Assembly (NCBI RefSeq): GCF_002575655.3
Contig: NC_053035.3
Location: 375,635,792 to 375,699,791, forward strand
DNA length: 64,000 nucleotides
From: Aegilops tauschii subsp. strangulata
Taxonomy: Eukaryota > Streptophyta > Magnoliopsida > Poales > Poaceae
Reading direction: 5' to 3'
Shown in pieces: positions 60,797 through 64,000 of this stretch (position 1 is its first letter; each line of letters starts with the position of its first letter). Position numbers and translations under genes: made by a program. The notes below the pieces were generated by a model. It was not told the DNA's origin and made no database searches. It worked only from the letters and a program-made list of their open reading frames with translations.

Positions 60797-60964
60797 AGAT
60801 CTTCAACATAACCAGGTTCCTAATCACAAATCTCATCTCCTCGCAATTTATTTGCCATTTGCCTCTCGTTTTCCTCTCCCCCACTTCACAAAAATTTGCC
60901 GTTTTATTCGCCTCTCTGTTTCCGTGCGCCATTTTCTCGTCAGATCTATTCTTTGCTTGCAATT

Positions 60965-61669
60965 ATGAGTGATTTCGGTATGGCACCAACAGATGATGGC
61001 CTGACTCCTAAGATTGGACGTACATGCAATCTAGATGCTAAAACTTTTATCTTGGGGCAAGGGAACGTTATGGAAAAAGAACGTATCCAAGAATTCTTCA
61101 ATTGTGTGGGAAATCTGAGTCTTGATGATGCTCCTATACTTAAAACTACTATATCTTATGCGAATGCTATTTCAGCACTAGTTCTGAAACTTGAAAGTAA
61201 ATTTATCCGCACTCATCCTACTTTGCAAAGATTGTTTTTTGAGCTTCCCGAAATAAAGAATCCTAGAGCCAAAAAGTTAGCCACTCTCGTTCTTATGAAC
61301 GAGTTTGACTACATAATTCGGGAAGCTAGGGAAATCTTTGACTTTTATGGTATGAATTGTGAAAAACCCATGATAGATGAAATTCTTTACAATAGTGACT
61401 ATGCACTAAGGCATTTTCTTGGGGATAATAAGATCTTTGATGAGAATCTTAAAAAGGAGCTCCCCGTTCTAGAAATAATCCAACAAGTTTTTAATAATGT
61501 TAATCAACACTATTCTTGGATTGTTGCGGGAAATCAAAGGGGTTATGATGAAAACCAACTAAGGAATGCTAAAGTTTCCATGGATAATATGTTTTATGTT
61601 GTGTTTACAAAACCTCCTGATAAAAATACCCCCAAGAAAATTAAGAAGAAGAAAGATGACAAAACTTAG
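60965..61669 (+). CDS. 234-aa ORF of element D, function unknown
   Basis: The ORF runs MSDFGMAPTDDGLTPKIGRT… to a Lys-rich end (KKIKKKKDDKT). The ATG at 60965 is preferred over the in-frame 60896 because the upstream part reads as leader. It sits about 170 bases after the primer site, where gag is expected, but shows no zinc knuckle, protease or other motif I know. It looks mostly helical, with a basic tail that could bind nucleic acid. From memory, similar ORFs accompany Sabrina-type elements in Triticeae, again without known function. It has no stops or frameshifts although D is the oldest insertion here, which is unusual. Confidence 0.65.
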   Translation: MSDFGMAPTDDGLTPKIGRTCNLDAKTFILGQGNVMEKERIQEFFNCVGNLSLDDAPILKTTISYANAISALVLKLESKFIRTHPTLQRLFFELPEIKNPRAKKLATLVLMNEFDYIIREAREIFDFYGMNCEKPMIDEILYNSDYALRHFLGDNKIFDENLKKELPVLEIIQQVFNNVNQHYSWIVAGNQRGYDENQLRNAKVSMDNMFYVVFTKPPDKNTPKKIKKKKDDKT

Positions 61670-62320
61670 ATCCTTGCTTTATGCCTAGCTAAGGGCGTAA
61701 AACTATAGCGCTTGTTGGGAGGCAACGCAATAAATAAAATTTCTTTTTGCTTTTTGCTTTATGTTCTTGTGTGTTTACACAATTTTTCTACTGGTATGCT
61801 TGTGTTCTTTGTGTTTTAATTAGTGTTTGTGTCAAGTAAAGCCTTTAGGATCTTCTTGGGTGATGGTTGTTTGATCTTGCTGAAAAAGACAGAAACTTTG
61901 TGCTCACGAAAATAATGTTCATAAATCACAGAAAAGAGCATTTGCCCTGATTCTTTTTTCAAAAGATTAATATACAAATTACCCTGGTCATCCTAATTTG
62001 GTAGAATTGGAGTTCCAGAAGTATTCGAAAAAGTCATATTACTACAGACTGTTCTGTTTTGACAGATTCTGTTTGTTTTGTTTTGTGTGCTTATTTTGAT
62101 GGCTCTATGGTTTTCTTTGATGAGTTTTTGCCATAGAAAAGTTGGAATACAGTAGACATAATACAAAAAAAATAAGAATTGGTTTGATACAACACTTATA
62201 GTAGTGATTTATTTTTCTTATACTAATGGATCTCACGGAGGTTTTGTTGAGTTTTGTGTGATTGAAGTTTTCAAGTTTTGAGTTATCTTACGATGGATGA
62301 AGGAAGGATGCAAGAGCCTA

Positions 62321-62409
62321 AGCTTGGGGATGCCCCGGCATCCCAAGCTATTATCCAAAAACGAGCAACCAACCAAGCTTGGGGATGCCCCCGAGTGGCA
62401 TCCCCGCTT
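62321..62409 (+). repeat. Two related hairpins in D
   Basis: Hairpin 1: arms 62321-62334 and 62337-62349, 13 pairs with one bulged G and a 2-base loop. Hairpin 2: arms 62375-62389 and 62397-62409, 13 pairs with a 2-base bulge and a 7-base loop. Both arms share CTTGGGGATGCC. The spacing and shared arm suggest a duplicated RNA structure. Confidence 0.8.
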
Positions 62410-62594
62410 TCTTCCAACAACTATCGGTATTTTACTCGAGGCTATATTTTAATTCGTCACATGATATGTGTTTTGCTTGGAGCATCTTGTATGATATGTG
62501 TCTTTGCTTGTTTTATTTTTTGTTTTAATTCATCAACCCTTTGTGGACACACCTATTTGAGAGAGCCAAAATTATATCCTGACTTGTTAGAATT

Positions 62595-62827
62595 GCTCTC
62601 TGTGCTTCACTTAAATCTTTTATGAGCTAGGACTTGCTCTAGTGCTTCACTGATATATTTTTGAGCATGGTGTGCTTTGTTATTTTTGAAGAAATGCTCT
62701 CTTGCTTCACTTAGATTTATTTGAGAGTTAGTAAAATTTTGAAGAAATTCTCTTTTGCTTCACTTAAATTATTTTGAGAGAAAGAAAATTTGTTATGCTC
62801 ATGATCTTCACTTATATTTTTTTGAGC
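62595..62827 (+). repeat. Array of five small stem-loops with a shared loop motif in D
   Basis: Copies: 62595-62627, 62636-62666, 62697-62727, 62748-62782, 62797-62827. Each has a loop of 21-25 bases containing a (T)GCTTCACTTA-like motif (diverged in copies 2 and 5) and a T-rich end, closed by 4-6 bp. The closing arms differ but stay complementary: GCTC/GAGC in copies 1 and 2, CTCTC/GAGAG in 3, TTCTCT/AGAGAA in 4, GCTCA/TGAGC in 5. Confidence 0.65.
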
Positions 62828-64000
62828 TTATGAAAAGCAACACATGAAAATTAGTCCCAAAGTGATAGATATCCAAGAAGGATAAAGTAAAAAATGTCAT
62901 GAAGATCATTGGCCAAAATAAACTTGATTCTTAGTAATATTTTTGAGATATGATGATGTGATATGTGAGTAATGTTGATGAGTAATTGTGCTCTAGTAAG
63001 AATATTGGTGTTAAGGTTTGTGATTCCCTATGCATGCACGAAAGTCAATAATCATGCAATGAAAATTATATCCTACTTGTGGTGCATTATTCGGTGTTAA
63101 TTATGCTTAATGCTTGCTTATGAGATTATTCGTTTCTTGGTTGGTCGCTTCTCAATCTTTTTGCTAGCCTTCACTCTGCACTAAGTATGGTCTCTACTTG
63201 TGCATCCAAAATCCTTTAAACCAGTTTTGCCACATGAGTCCACTATATCTACCTATATGCGGTATTCTTTTGTCGTTCTAAGCAAATTTGCATGTGCCAT
63301 CTCTAATTTTCAAAATAAACTTCTCTTTTGTGTGTTTGTTTCGCTCGCGGAATGGTAACGGGTGGCTAATATTTTCCATGCTCGATGTGTTATTCTCATG
63401 ATGAGTGTTTATTCACTTGTCATTGCACGAGAGTAAGGCAAAGGTCTTAGGGATGCCCAGTCCCGAAATGCAAAAATGAATTTACTTTATGTTGTCAAAT
63501 AATAAATTCCTTGGAAAGTGTTGGTATGGAGGGCACCCGTGGATACGGTTAGCCATGGAAAGTGAAAGTATGGAGGAAAAAGGAATAAACTTTATTTTCT
63601 ATTTGGGAACCGCCTATGGCATATCTAGCATGGAAAGTTTTCGGAACTCTGAGTCGTTTTCGTTGGTGGGATGGATACACCTCCCAAAATGTTTTTATCT
63701 CTAATTTTTTTCGCTTTGAGCTCTGGCACCTCTACAAATCCCTACTTCCCTCTGCGAAGGGCCTTTCTTTTACTTTATGCAATTTTTATTTTGAGTCTCC
63801 ATCTTCTCTCATAAAAAGCACCAACTAGGAGGCGATATGATCGTACTTAAGTATTGGGTGTAGCTAATATTCGAGTGTGTTTCGTGAATGGATCAATGTT
63901 TGAGCATGATGGGCTAGGGATAACTTGTTTTAGCATTGACATGGTTGCTTGTTGATATGCTTGAGTATCTAAATTATTATGTCAAAACTAGACTATTGCT

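Larger units (their letters stand above)
2511..64000 (+). mobile_element. D: outer Gypsy LTR retrotransposon (Sabrina-like), right end outside the window
   Basis: It starts TGATACGTCTCC at 2511. The 5' LTR is interrupted at 3355 by element C and resumes at 60012 after C's duplicated TGCTT. Sequence on the two sides reads as one typical Triticeae LTR (TATA box, polypurine-poor leader, LTR end near 60767). A tRNA-Asp-type primer site follows at 60779, which fits the Athila-related Gypsy lineage that includes Sabrina; the family name is from memory and tentative. Internal DNA runs to the window end with a 234-aa ORF at 60965 and no gag-pol domain yet. The left target copy would be CTCAG (2506-2510), but the right copy is not visible. 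Confidence 0.75.
61670..64000 (+). other. Internal region of D, non-coding as far as visible
   Basis: After the ORF there are 2.3 kb without a supported gene; frames up to 115 codons (62278-62625) overlap hairpin DNA and are not called. The tract contains two related strong hairpins (62320-62409) and five related small stem-loops (62595-62827). The remainder to the window end is AT-rich and featureless to me. Confidence 0.6.

Noticed and set aside
62278..62625. 115-codon frame in D
   Set aside because: It runs through both hairpins and the first stem-loop, and has no recognisable product.

Overview
The window looks like a piece of a large grass genome, very probably Triticeae (wheat, Aegilops, barley or rye). 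The evidence is repeated copies of LTRs that begin TG(T/A)(T/A)GGAAATATGCCCTAGAGG, the hallmark of the BARE1/WIS/Angela Copia group, together with Triticeae-type Gypsy LTRs. Almost everything right of base 2510 is nested LTR retrotransposon sequence. I see no tRNA, rRNA, CRISPR or bacterial-type operon.

Left edge (1-2510): AT-rich upstream DNA, a GC-rich probable 5' leader around 850-1013, and three tiny phase-0 coding exons (1983-2099, 2213-2269, 2372-2416) of a plant gene I do not recognise. The following intron holds the whole nested stack and the rest of the gene is not in the window.

The stack, from outside in. D (2511 to beyond 64000, + strand) is a Gypsy element with a tRNA-Asp-type primer site, Sabrina-like; its 5' LTR is split by C. 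C (3356-60006, + strand, TSD TGCTT) has unusually long LTRs (4.1 kb) and a 4.2-kb internal region without coding capacity. Two elements sit in the 5' LTR of C. E (4530-21470, minus strand, TSD TGCGC) is a short-LTR chromovirus; it carries BARE1 (4838-13403, TSD GTAGC) in its 3' LTR and a 2.9-kb solo LTR F (16394-19311, TSD TGGGG) near the end of its protease. A (21740-49037, + strand) is an Angela-type Copia; inside its gag sits a second Angela element B (24879-43439, TSD CTAGG), and inside the 5' LTR of B sits the Gypsy chromovirus G (26135-36987, TSD GATTC). LTR divergence judged by eye follows the nesting: about 4-5% for C and E, about 3-4% for B, under 1% for the innermost BARE1 and G.

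Coding state: G is the most complete (one 1284-codon gag-pol frame, broken near its C-terminus). A keeps long gag-pol frames with one frameshift and two stops. B, BARE1 and E are more decayed. D shows one intact 234-aa ORF of unknown function followed by a non-coding tract with two strong hairpins and five repeated small stem-loops. The points most worth a second look are that stem-loop array in D, the DNA-repair scar in B (a perfect 187-bp copy of flank plus LTR start), the paradox of near-identical LTRs around a wrecked BARE1 body, the extra ORF ahead of gag in G, and the non-coding long-LTR element C.
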